Shown here: one piece after another, positions 1-7,231 of the stretch
Layout: the number at the start of each line of letters is the position of its first letter
Position numbering within the stretch: position 1 is the first letter of the stretch
From: Desulfobacteraceae bacterium
GTDB taxonomy: Bacteria > Desulfobacterota > Desulfobacteria > Desulfobacterales > Desulfolunaceae
Length of the DNA: 54,366 nt
Direction of reading: 5' to 3'
NCBI GenBank assembly: GCA_013619155.1
Contig: JABXKT010000006.1
Location: 1-54,366, forward strand
The notes under the pieces: model-generated
What the model was told of the DNA's origin: nothing
Seen by the model: only the letters and a program-made list of their open reading frames with translations
The model's database searches: none
Position numbers and translations under genes: made by a program

Positions 1-1
1 G

Positions 2-841
2 CCCCACATCAGCTTAGAGACACTCACCACCGCCGCAGAGGATACGATGGAAAGAGTGGCGGCAATCCGAAACCGGCGCCTCATCCAAAATGACCCCGGC
101 ACACCCTTTGAAGAGATCATTGCCGTGAAGGAATCGGGCCTTATCACCCTTCTCGCAGAGCCCATATGTCGACCCGACGGCAGCCTCTTTGCCACACTCT
201 GCGTACTGGATACCGTATCCCACACCCCAGTCCACCGGGCCATGCTCACCGAATGTAAATATACCATGGAGAACCACCTCGCCCTCATGGAGACCCGCTC
301 TGCCCTGAGCCATGAAATCGAAGAGAGAGAAGCCCTCACCCAGCGACTCACCCGGGAGGCGGTCACCGATCCCCTCACCGGCCTCCTCAACCGTCACTCC
401 TTCACAGAACGATTTCACCAGGAGGTGACGCGGCACGAACGAGGCAAACGCCCCTTGTCCCTCATCATCTGCAACCTGGACCGTTTCCAGGAGTTCAACA
501 ACACCCAAGGACACAGCGCGGGTGACGCCCTTCTCGTCACCCTGGCCACCCTCTTTAAAAACAGGCTCCGGGCCCACGACCTCATCTGGCGCTGGGAGGG
601 CGACGAATTTCTCCTGCTGCTTCCCGACACACCCCTCATGGGAGCCGTGGAGGTGGTAGAGGCCGTCCGGATCATGGTGGAGGAGAGGTCCCATCGGGGT
701 ACCCCCCCCTCCCAGGTCACCTTGAGTGCAGGCGTCACCAGCCACACCCCCAGCGAGAGCAAAGACAGCTGCCTCAACCGGTGCACCCAACTCCTGAAAG
801 ACGCCAAAGAGAAGGGGCGCAACTGCGTCATCCTGGGATAA
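2..841 (+). CDS. Diguanylate cyclase (GGDEF domain), 5' end outside the window
   Basis: This is the C-terminal part of a GGDEF protein that makes cyclic di-GMP from two GTP. The frame is open from base 2, so the gene starts upstream of the window; the first ATG at 47 is probably internal. About 279 residues are visible. Residues 1-95 resemble the end of a GAF-like sensor domain (ICRPDGSLFATLCVLD), followed by a short charged helical linker and a cyclase domain beginning at DPLTGLLNRHSF. The signature reads EGDEF instead of GGDEF. An RxxD inhibitory site (RAHD) lies five residues before it, as in product-inhibited enzymes. It converges on the hydrolase gene at 875. The family call is secure, but activity is uncertain because of the first-position change. 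Confidence 0.88.
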   Translation, partial: PHISLETLTTAAEDTMERVAAIRNRRLIQNDPGTPFEEIIAVKESGLITLLAEPICRPDGSLFATLCVLDTVSHTPVHRAMLTECKYTMENHLALMETRSALSHEIEEREALTQRLTREAVTDPLTGLLNRHSFTERFHQEVTRHERGKRPLSLIICNLDRFQEFNNTQGHSAGDALLVTLATLFKNRLRAHDLIWRWEGDEFLLLLPDTPLMGAVEVVEAVRIMVEERSHRGTPPSQVTLSAGVTSHTPSESKDSCLNRCTQLLKDAKEKGRNCVILG

Positions 842-874
842 AAAAAGGGGCAACGATCCTCAAGAAGGCCATCT

Positions 875-1702
875 TCATGGGTAGGTCAGGACAAGACCCA
901 CGCCGACCTCCCTCTGGGGCGCCACATCGGCCAGGGCTTTCCGTGACAAAAAATCGGTACAATGGCAGGCGTGAAGTGCGGAGAGCCCCAAAGACTGGAT
1001 CACCGTGAGGGTCCCAGCCAATTGGGCAGGGGCGGGAGAGAGCAGGTGAAGCCCCCCCACAATATCAATGATGCGCTCCTCCCCGCACACCCGCTTCGCC
1101 TGGGCCACGATATTGCAGATGCCAGCATGGGAACAACCGGTGATAATCACCAGCCCCTCCTCCCCTCTCCAGGCCAATGCCGTATCGTCCATCACCCAGT
1201 CCGGTGTGCCATCAATGGTCCCGATAGGCTCCTGGGCCTCAAAATCATTCTCCCTGGATATCTCGCCCAAGAACCAGAGACGCTCCGTCAGCTGTACCGG
1301 CCTTTTTTCAAGATTCACAGAAAAATGGGCCTTTAGCTTCGAAAATGACACCAGGGAGCCAATCTCCCCCATGCCTCTCTCCATCCGCGTCTCAAAGAGA
1401 TCCGGATGAGCTGTCACCACGGGTCTCCGATGGGGACGCCCCTCGATGCCTGCCTCGGAAAAAGCCCGCATCAGAGGCCCCAAGCCCCAGGTATGGTCCG
1501 CATGGCCATGGGAGAAGGCCAGATGATCCAGATCCAGCAGATCAATGCCCATCTTGGCCGCATTCTTCAAAAAGATATCACTGTACCCGCAATCAAAGAG
1601 AATCCGCTGCCCCTCCGCTTCGATAAAAAAGGAGAGTGCCGGTTCCGCTAAAAAATAGCGATCGATACAGGTCGTGTTGTCTACAAGTACGGTGAGTCTC
1701 AC
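875..1702 (-). CDS. Metallo-beta-lactamase fold metal-dependent hydrolase
   Basis: This 275-residue cytoplasmic protein has the metallo-beta-lactamase fold. The metal-binding H-x-H-x-D-H is seen as SHGHADH at residues 64-70, with further ligand motifs GCSHAGICN (about 190) and GGLHL (about 217). These spacings resemble the MJ0301-like group annotated as 7,8-dihydropterin-6-methyl-4-(beta-D-ribofuranosyl)aminobenzene-5'-phosphate synthase, but that name is only homology based. The start is GTG at 1702, supported by an AGGAGG ribosome site six bases upstream. It follows the FAD oxidoreductase on the same strand after 71 bp, so the two are probably one transcript. The substrate is unknown. Confidence 0.85.
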   Translation of the reverse strand: MRLTVLVDNTTCIDRYFLAEPALSFFIEAEGQRILFDCGYSDIFLKNAAKMGIDLLDLDHLAFSHGHADHTWGLGPLMRAFSEAGIEGRPHRRPVVTAHPDLFETRMERGMGEIGSLVSFSKLKAHFSVNLEKRPVQLTERLWFLGEISRENDFEAQEPIGTIDGTPDWVMDDTALAWRGEEGLVIITGCSHAGICNIVAQAKRVCGEERIIDIVGGLHLLSPAPAQLAGTLTVIQSLGLSALHACHCTDFLSRKALADVAPQREVGVGLVLTYP

Positions 1703-1773
1703 CCGTGCCTCCTCTTGATGTCCATGGTTCGCCTTTCAAACAAACGCCTTAAGGCCCAAAGATCCGTCCCCTT

Positions 1774-2883
1774 TCACGGGAAAATCACCCCATTACACAC
1801 CTCTTTTGCCAGGGAAAGGGAAGCCGTCAACCCGGGAGATTCAATACCTATAAGGTGGACATGGCCTCTCCCGGAGTCGCTATGGATAAGAAAATCACTC
1901 ACGGGATCACCGGGTGCCTGGCGCTTGGGGCGAATACCCACCATCCCCGGGCGAAGCATACTGGCCATGATCCCTGGCAGATACCTTCGGGCGGCCCGGT
2001 GAAAATGATCCAGGTGGTGGGGGCTCATCCTATAATCCTCTATTTTTTCGCTCATATATAGGGCATTAGGGCCCAAGCGAACGGTCCCATCTAGGGCGAT
2101 GGTGGCATGAATACCCAGACCCGTGGTGGCCGGTTCTGGCACCGGGTAGACCAGGGTCGTGAGGGACCCCAGAGGACAATCCAAAATGGCATACTCCCCC
2201 TTCCACCAGTGAAGGGCGGCCACCGCCTCTTTAACCCCCATGATCCCTGCCACCCGATCGGCAAAGAGGCCCGCCGCGTTAATCACGATACCCGTGGTAA
2301 AAGAGTCCCGGCGGCCATCACGGTATTGAAGGGTAAGGCGACTCCCATGGGCCTCCTTTGACACAGCGACCGCCTCGGTCTCGAAGGAGAAGAGAGCCCC
2401 CCTTTTTTTCGCCTGGCCATACAGCCGCCTCATGAGGCCGTGGGCACTGACAATACCGGTGGAGGGTGAGAAGAGGGCCGCCACCACACGAACCCCCGGA
2501 GCCATCACCTCCGCCTCTTTCGCCGTGAGCCGTTTCACGTCATGCACCCCACAGGCCTGAGCGTTGGCCATGAGCCGGTCCAGCTCTGGAATCTCCGCCT
2601 CACAGGTGGCCACAATCAACTTCCCGCACCGCCTATGGGGCACACCATGCCCCTCACAAAAGCGGTAGAGCCGGTCTCGCCCCGAAACACAGAGGCGTGC
2701 CTTTAGGGAACCTTCCGGGTAGTAGAGCCCCGCATGGATCACCTCGCTGTTACGGCTGCTGATCCCCCGGCCGTACCCCGTCTCCTTGTCGATCACAAGG
2801 AGACGGGAGAATCGTTTCGACAGGCGGGCCGCCAGGGCAAGCCCGACCACCCCTGACCCGACAATGATCGCATCAAAATCCAT
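1774..2883 (-). CDS. FAD-dependent oxidoreductase, L-2-hydroxyglutarate oxidase (LhgO)-like
   Basis: This 369-residue enzyme belongs to the DAO/GlpD superfamily. The dinucleotide-binding GSGVVG is at residues 9-14. It continues with the LhgO/YgaF-type signature SSRNSEVIHAGLYYP and ends with a PGMVGIRPKR substrate-domain motif. Close relatives oxidise L-2-hydroxyglutarate to 2-oxoglutarate and pass electrons to the quinone pool; the exact substrate here is inferred. I chose ATG 2883 because it is preceded by AAGGAA and starts directly on the FAD-binding strand. A GTG at 2928 and an ATG at 2907 lie upstream in frame but have no ribosome site. It is first in a likely two-gene unit with the hydrolase at 875-1702. 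Confidence 0.85.
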   Translation of the reverse strand: MDFDAIIVGSGVVGLALAARLSKRFSRLLVIDKETGYGRGISSRNSEVIHAGLYYPEGSLKARLCVSGRDRLYRFCEGHGVPHRRCGKLIVATCEAEIPELDRLMANAQACGVHDVKRLTAKEAEVMAPGVRVVAALFSPSTGIVSAHGLMRRLYGQAKKRGALFSFETEAVAVSKEAHGSRLTLQYRDGRRDSFTTGIVINAAGLFADRVAGIMGVKEAVAALHWWKGEYAILDCPLGSLTTLVYPVPEPATTGLGIHATIALDGTVRLGPNALYMSEKIEDYRMSPHHLDHFHRAARRYLPGIMASMLRPGMVGIRPKRQAPGDPVSDFLIHSDSGRGHVHLIGIESPGLTASLSLAKEVCNGVIFP

Positions 2884-3012
2884 GGTGATTTCATTTCCTT
2901 GGCTCATGGGTTGAGAAAATATTGACACCCGACGCCCTTGGTTATATCACTCAAATCTCTCGCAACACCAAAGAGCGAAGAGAAGACGGCACACAAAAGA
3001 TTGGAAATGAGG

Positions 3013-3018
3013 TATAAT
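3013..3018 (+). promoter_or_regulatory. Probable sigma-70 -10 box (TATAAT) before rsgA
   Basis: A perfect TATAAT lies about 180 bp before rsgA, in the gap between divergent genes. I do not see a convincing -35 at 17 bp. If used, the transcript begins near 3025 and carries a leader of about 170 nt. Confidence 0.4.
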
Positions 3019-3024
3019 AGGGCT

Positions 3025-3180
3025 TTTCTACGGACACGAGAGACAATCTGTGCTTTTTCAGATTGCCCCCTGTGCCCCTTCCGGGGCGACGACAAGATGC
3101 GTAGGCCCCAACCTTACACACACCCACAGCATTCACCCGGGCGCAGCCCAAAGCGAATAACAAAAGAGCATTCGCGAACC
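3025..3180 (+). other. Hairpin-rich leader of rsgA (possible small RNA)
   Basis: This gene-free stretch contains four simple hairpins in a row. They are CAATCTG/CAGATTG (about 3045-3066), CCCC-TTCC-GGGG (about 3078-3089), GGGC-GCA-GCCC (about 3140-3150) and GCGAAT/ATTCGC (about 3153-3176). It lies between a TATAAT box and the rsgA ribosome site. It could be a regulatory 5' UTR or an independent RNA; I do not recognise a known RNA family. Confidence 0.35.
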
Positions 3181-3196
3181 GAGGAGATGACAACAG

Positions 3197-4264
3197 ATGC
3201 ACCTTTCCACCATGGGATGGGACCCCTTTTTTGAAGAGCAGAAAAAGGCCTTAGAAAAGGTCGACGGTCGTATTGCACGCGTCACAGGCCTGCAGAAGAA
3301 CCACGTCCGCATCCACGACGGAGACGAGGAGGTGGTGGTGAAGGCACTCGGCCGTATTGTACGCGGCCATGGAAAGAACACCCTCTTTCCCGTCCCCGGT
3401 GATTTTGTCATCGAAAAGGGAGGCGTGGTGACCTACGTTTTCGCCCGAAAAAACCAACTGGTACGAGGAGCCGCCGGACGCCGAGGTAAATTAGACGCCG
3501 CACCCAAAGCCAAACAGGTCATCGCCTCCAACATCGATACCGTCTTCATCGTCTGCGGCCTCGATCGAGACTACAATTTGAGGCGTATCGAGCGCTACCT
3601 CACCCTTATCTACAACAGCAATATGGTCCCCGTGGTCATCCTCAACAAAGCCGACCTCCACGACGACCCCGCCCCCTTCAAGGCCGAAGTCGAGGAGGTG
3701 GCCCTGGAGGTGCCCGTCCACCTCATCTCCTCCATCGATGGAGAGGGGGTAGAGGCCCTCTTCCCCTACGTCACCGAAGGAAAAACCATCTGTCTCATGG
3801 GTTCCTCCGGTGCGGGTAAATCCAGCCTCGTCAATGCCATCGTGGGGGAAGAGATCCGCATCGTCGGCGAGGTGAGTGACTTCGACGGAAAAGGGATGCA
3901 CACCACCACCACGCGGGATATGATCTTCTTAGAGTCCGGTGGCATGATCATCGACAACCCCGGCATCCGGGAGATCTCTCTCTCCGATGAGGAGGGGGGC
4001 GTGGCCGACACCTTCCCCGACATCACCAAACTGGCCGACGGCTGCCGCTTCAACGACTGCACCCACCAGCATGAACCCCAGTGCAACGTCATCGATGCCG
4101 TAAAGAGAGGGGATCTGGCCGCCGATCGTCTCATCAACTACCTAAAAATGCGTCTTGAGCTCACCTTCGTCTCATCCCGCAACGCCAAGACAGCCGACCG
4201 CACAGAAAAAGAGCAGTGGCGCGACGTCTCCCTCTTCCTGAAGGATTCCAAGAAACGGACATAA
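3197..4264 (+). CDS. rsgA: Ribosome small subunit-dependent GTPase RsgA (YjeQ)
   Basis: RsgA is a circularly permuted GTPase that checks late 30S ribosomal subunit maturation. The 355-residue protein has an N-terminal OB fold (about 20-100). The G motifs come in the permuted order: NKAD (about 150), SSIDG, the P-loop GSSGAGKSS (about 200) and DNPG (about 252). The C-terminal zinc knuckle CRFNDCTHQHEPQC (about 282-295) fits C-x4-C-x-H-x5-C. ATG 3197 has GAGGAG ten bases upstream; a second ATG five codons later is possible. The gene appears to stand alone behind a hairpin-rich leader and ends at a terminator shared with the convergent cytochrome gene. Confidence 0.97.
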   Translation: MHLSTMGWDPFFEEQKKALEKVDGRIARVTGLQKNHVRIHDGDEEVVVKALGRIVRGHGKNTLFPVPGDFVIEKGGVVTYVFARKNQLVRGAAGRRGKLDAAPKAKQVIASNIDTVFIVCGLDRDYNLRRIERYLTLIYNSNMVPVVILNKADLHDDPAPFKAEVEEVALEVPVHLISSIDGEGVEALFPYVTEGKTICLMGSSGAGKSSLVNAIVGEEIRIVGEVSDFDGKGMHTTTTRDMIFLESGGMIIDNPGIREISLSDEEGGVADTFPDITKLADGCRFNDCTHQHEPQCNVIDAVKRGDLAADRLINYLKMRLELTFVSSRNAKTADRTEKEQWRDVSLFLKDSKKRT

Positions 4265-4266
4265 AA

Positions 4267-4299
4267 AAAGGCGCTCTTCCCATATGGAGGAGCGCCTTT
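4267..4299. terminator. Bidirectional Rho-independent terminator between rsgA and the cytochrome c3 gene
   Basis: The stem AAAGGCGCTC pairs perfectly with GAGCGCCTTT and extends inward with one G-T pair around a CATAT loop. On the minus strand it is followed by seven U residues, so it is strongest for the cytochrome gene; on the plus strand only a short U tract follows. Confidence 0.85.
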
Positions 4300-4327
4300 C
4301 AAATCCTAAGAAATACCTTAAAACGAC

Positions 4328-4801
4328 CTACTTAATCTTGCCACCGGGGTGACACTTCTTGCAACTTGTGGGGGCAGGGCCTTTCTTCTTCCCACTCTTC
4401 TTTTTAAAATCTTTGTTGAACGTTTTGTGACATGAAATGCAGTTGGCGTGCATCGCTTCGGCGTGATACTGAAGCTTGGCCTTGCCCTTCAACTTCTTTT
4501 TACCCTTCTTGGGTGCCTTACCGGGCTTATCATGGCACTCAATACATCGTTGCACATTATCACCTGCGGCCAGCTCCAAGGACTTACCCGAGGCATCGTG
4601 ATGGCACTCACCACAGCTGATATCATAATCAGTCGTATGCTTCTTATGGGTAAAAGGCACGGCATGGTACTTATGCTTTGTATACTCCGTGGTCTTCATG
4701 ACGAACTCATCGTCAACCGCAGTACCTGCCCACAGGAGGCTTACCGCAGCAAGAGAGATAACAAAAGCAGCCAGCAGAGTCGAAATTCGGATCTTCTTCA
4801 T
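4328..4801 (-). CDS. Periplasmic tetraheme cytochrome c3 (class III cytochrome c)
   Basis: Class III cytochromes carry electrons in the periplasm, typically between hydrogenase or formate dehydrogenase and membrane complexes in sulfate reducers. The 157-residue precursor has a signal peptide (MKKIRIST, hydrophobic core, cleavage near LWA-GTA). It has four CxxCH heme sites: CGECH 63-67, CIECH 86-90, CISCH 121-125 and CKKCH 147-151. The FTHKKHTTDYDISCGECHH stretch is typical of the family and supplies axial histidines. Two lysine-rich inserts (PKKGKKKLKGKAK and FKKKSGKKKG) make it unusually basic. ATG 4801 is preceded by GAGAGGAAAG; an in-frame start at 4825 has no such site. It has its own promoter (4934-4962) and terminator. 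Confidence 0.95.
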   Translation of the reverse strand: MKKIRISTLLAAFVISLAAVSLLWAGTAVDDEFVMKTTEYTKHKYHAVPFTHKKHTTDYDISCGECHHDASGKSLELAAGDNVQRCIECHDKPGKAPKKGKKKLKGKAKLQYHAEAMHANCISCHKTFNKDFKKKSGKKKGPAPTSCKKCHPGGKIK

Positions 4802-4933
4802 TTTTTTCTTTCCTCTCCCAATCAATGACGGTCACATGACGGGCCAATCTCTATTTATCTGGCCTCGGTACGGCCGTCTTGTTTCAATCGTGATTCCCCT
4901 AAAATCACCACACATGGAAATGCAAACGGGCCA

Positions 4934-4962
4934 ATCGTACCAGGGGGAACTTTCAATGTCAA
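4934..4962 (-). promoter_or_regulatory. Sigma-70 type promoter of the cytochrome c3 gene
   Basis: Read on the minus strand, TTGACA (4957-4962) and TACGAT (4934-4939) are separated by 17 bp. Transcription would start near 4927, giving a leader of about 125 nt before the ATG at 4801. Confidence 0.7.
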
Positions 4963-5011
4963 TTTATTCTCATCGTTTTATAACTACAAAAATACTATGT
5001 TTACAACGTAT

Positions 5012-5743
5012 TTATCGATGCTTAGCTGGGATCGCTTGCCTTAACGGCATGGGGCCATCAATCTTCTCAGCATCGCGACATCCCAATGCAATACAGTGAT
5101 CCACGGCGTTCATCATGGTATTGAGACGCTCCTCCAAGAGTTTTCGAACCCCTTCACAGGTATCGTGAGATGCATTTTTCGCCACATAAATGGGATCGGC
5201 AAACATAAGTAAAATTCGGGAGAAGGGCTTGGGAACCCGGGTACGATCCCAACTTCTCAAGGTCCAATAACGATCACACCCCCAGACACCCGCCTGAATA
5301 GGACGCCCCGTCTTCTGTGCCAGAGAGACGATCCCCATCTTTGAGACGTAGGCCGGGCCTGTGGGGGCATCACAGGCCAAGGCCGCCGAGTGTCCCTTCT
5401 CAACATACGGAACCATCTCGTTCAGGGCCTCCCGGCCCCGTCGCCTGGAAGAACCCCGCACAGGGATCCACCCAAAAGCCCTCACATATCGTGAGGCCAA
5501 CTCGCCATCCCGGCTCATACTCGCCATCACCACCACCTTCTTAAAGCGGTAATACCAAATATAGGGAATAAGACGCTGATGCCAGGTGGCATAAAGGACC
5601 TTATCCCTCGGATGGCTTGGACGAAACGAACCCGTGGTCTCATCTCCAAAAATTTCAAAACGACAGGTGGCAAAGATAAGAGAGGATAGAATCCGTGAAA
5701 TAGATGCGGCCAGAATAGAGATAGGGATCCGGAAATGTTTCAA
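5012..5743 (-). CDS. Lysophospholipid acyltransferase family protein (DUF374)
   Basis: This 243-residue membrane-associated protein belongs to the DUF374 branch of the lysophospholipid acyltransferase superfamily, which is often found near lipid A or envelope genes. After an N-terminal hydrophobic anchor (about 5-27) comes ATWHQRLIPYIWYYR, whose WH is the family version of the catalytic histidine. ASMSRDGELASRYVRAFGWIPVRGSSRRRGREAL follows in the usual position, and CDAPTGPAYVSKMG corresponds to the acceptor-site block. The start appears to be TTG at 5743 with GGAG eight bases before it; I see no nearby ATG. It is a single gene upstream of the cytochrome. The acyl acceptor is not known. Confidence 0.82.
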   Translation of the reverse strand: MKHFRIPISILAASISRILSSLIFATCRFEIFGDETTGSFRPSHPRDKVLYATWHQRLIPYIWYYRFKKVVVMASMSRDGELASRYVRAFGWIPVRGSSRRRGREALNEMVPYVEKGHSAALACDAPTGPAYVSKMGIVSLAQKTGRPIQAGVWGCDRYWTLRSWDRTRVPKPFSRILLMFADPIYVAKNASHDTCEGVRKLLEERLNTMMNAVDHCIALGCRDAEKIDGPMPLRQAIPAKHR

Positions 5744-6230
5744 TATGATTTCTCCGTATTCTAATAATTAAAAAAGGAGGGTATAAATAGGGAATAAAAA
5801 ATCGCTCAAAATAGCGTTAAACAACAGATAGATATCACTTCAATATTCTATATTTCATTGATCAATATTAAACATAAAATCAGTCCGTACAACAAAAAGT
5901 AAACGGGAAAAATAGCCCTCCGTAAAGCTATTCTCCCCCAAAGACCCATCTCTAAATATCATCCAGGTCAGAGGAAACGCTATAAAATCCATTGCAGTTT
6001 TTTTTATTTATGCTATTGCAACAAATGTCACTGTACTCTCATTATACCCTCGTTATATGCCGGGCAAATCGGTTGGTTACGTCCCTTTGCGAAGAACATA
6101 GAGGGGAATCACCCCTCGCCTGGCCGAAGTCAGGCTGTTTCCTTCGGTATGGGTTCACCGTTGGCCCTGTTGGCATTCATCCCTCGGGGAATACCTTACG
6201 TCCGCAGGCTTTTTAAAGCCCCCGGACCCG
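5744..6230. other. Gene-free stretch
   Basis: This is about 490 bp of AT-rich sequence (5744-6060) followed by a more GC-balanced part. I see no credible coding frame or RNA gene. The frame of the damaged small gene at 6231 stays open for a few dozen codons further left, but its composition there no longer looks coding. Confidence 0.4.
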
Positions 6231-6514
6231 GTGAAGCTCAAAAAAAGGGTGTCCACAGAGACAGTGACTGTGGTGGATCGCCTCAAAAAGAAGAAAGACC
6301 CTCTTCAAGAGCCGAAGGAAAGGGATCTCCGCCCCGATGCCATCGTCTATATAGACGAAGCAACAATCGTCTACCCAGACGAGGCAGACGCCCAAAACTT
6401 TCGAGTCACCATACGTTTCATGCGGGCCTCACCGAAGCGATGGCAGTGGCCCTATCTGAAGAGGAGATCACTCTCTTTTCCGGAATATTATCAAAGGTCA
6501 ACGGAGTCTTTTAA
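6231..6514 (+). pseudogene. Small gene of unknown function, apparently frameshifted
   Basis: Two overlapping frames each look coding over only part of this stretch. From GTG 6231 to about 6420 one frame reads a charged, protein-like sequence including DAIVYIDEATIVYPDEADA and QNFRVTIRF. The coding signal then moves to the -1 frame, which reads LTEAMAVALSEEEITLFSGIL and stops at 6514. That stop is two bases before the ATG of the NifU-like gene, the spacing expected of a coupled operon partner. A single-base indel near 6400-6425 would give one protein of about 94 residues. It could be a real mutation, a sequencing error or programmed frameshifting, though no classic slippery heptamer is visible. 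I do not recognise the family. Confidence 0.45.
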
Positions 6515-6516
6515 TC

Positions 6517-6939
6517 ATGGATCATGACGAGCAAAATTTTCTGGGTAACCATTCCGACGAATTTATCGAGATGGCGTACAGCTATGAGAGATTAGAACGC
6601 ATCGAAAACCCCGACGGCTATGGCAAACGTGTGGGAGATTGTGGAGATACGGTGGAGATGTTTTTAACCATCGACGGTGATACCTTGAAACACGTCGCCA
6701 TTCAGATTGACGGATGCCTCAACACAGTGGCCTGTGCCAATACGGTGGCCTCCATGACAGAAGGGGGATCCCTTGAATCGGCCTGGGAGGTAACCCCCGA
6801 AAAGGTGGCGGATTTCCTAAAAACCCTGGAAGAAGATCATTTTCACTGTGCAGAACTCTCCGTGGGGGCCTTTTTTCTCGCCTTAAATGATTATCGTCAG
6901 AAATCCCGAAATAGCTGGAAAAAAAGCTACACCCATTAA
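6517..6939 (+). CDS. NifU/IscU-like iron-sulfur cluster assembly scaffold
   Basis: U-type scaffolds assemble [2Fe-2S] or [4Fe-4S] clusters for transfer to apoproteins. This 140-residue protein has the three expected cysteine sites: GDCGD (C42, with the conserved Asp), DGCLNTVACAN (C67, plus C73) and HCAEL (C111). It starts at ATG 6517, two bases after the stop of the damaged upstream frame. No cysteine desulfurase or other isc/nif gene lies nearby, so this is a stand-alone scaffold and its client proteins are unknown. The C-terminal NifU domains are absent, so it is IscU-sized. Confidence 0.88.
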   Translation: MDHDEQNFLGNHSDEFIEMAYSYERLERIENPDGYGKRVGDCGDTVEMFLTIDGDTLKHVAIQIDGCLNTVACANTVASMTEGGSLESAWEVTPEKVADFLKTLEEDHFHCAELSVGAFFLALNDYRQKSRNSWKKSYTH

Positions 6940-7231
6940 TTTTCATACCGGATGAGGGGGACCATGGTGATATCACCACCGGGGCCTCCCCAGAAAAAAG
7001 CGTAAGAAACCAGGCCATAAATCATTAAAGCGCCATCTCCCCAGCTCCCCTACCCCGTATCATACAAAACCCCCCTTATTTTCTGGTATAAAACGGACTC
7101 TCCCCCACAGATCCCCCCTAAATTTATTTTAAAAAACAAAAAAAATTAAAAAAGGGCCTTTTTTATCCAAAAAATAGCCCCATTGTTAATAACTTTTTCA
7201 GCGCCACAGGCAATGGTCGCCCATATCCGCC

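Noticed and set aside
14-853. A long minus-strand frame over the diguanylate cyclase
   Set aside because: The plus-strand GGDEF domain is unmistakable; the other strand shows no motif.
3025-3180. 6S RNA or SRP RNA gene
   Set aside because: The ends do not pair as 6S RNA requires and no SRP signature is present; kept only as a structured leader.
4915-4940. Sigma-54 promoter on the minus strand before cytochrome c3 (TTGGCC with TTTGCA)
   Set aside because: Only 7 bp separate the GG and GC, where 10 are needed; the sigma-70 promoter at 4934-4962 fits much better.
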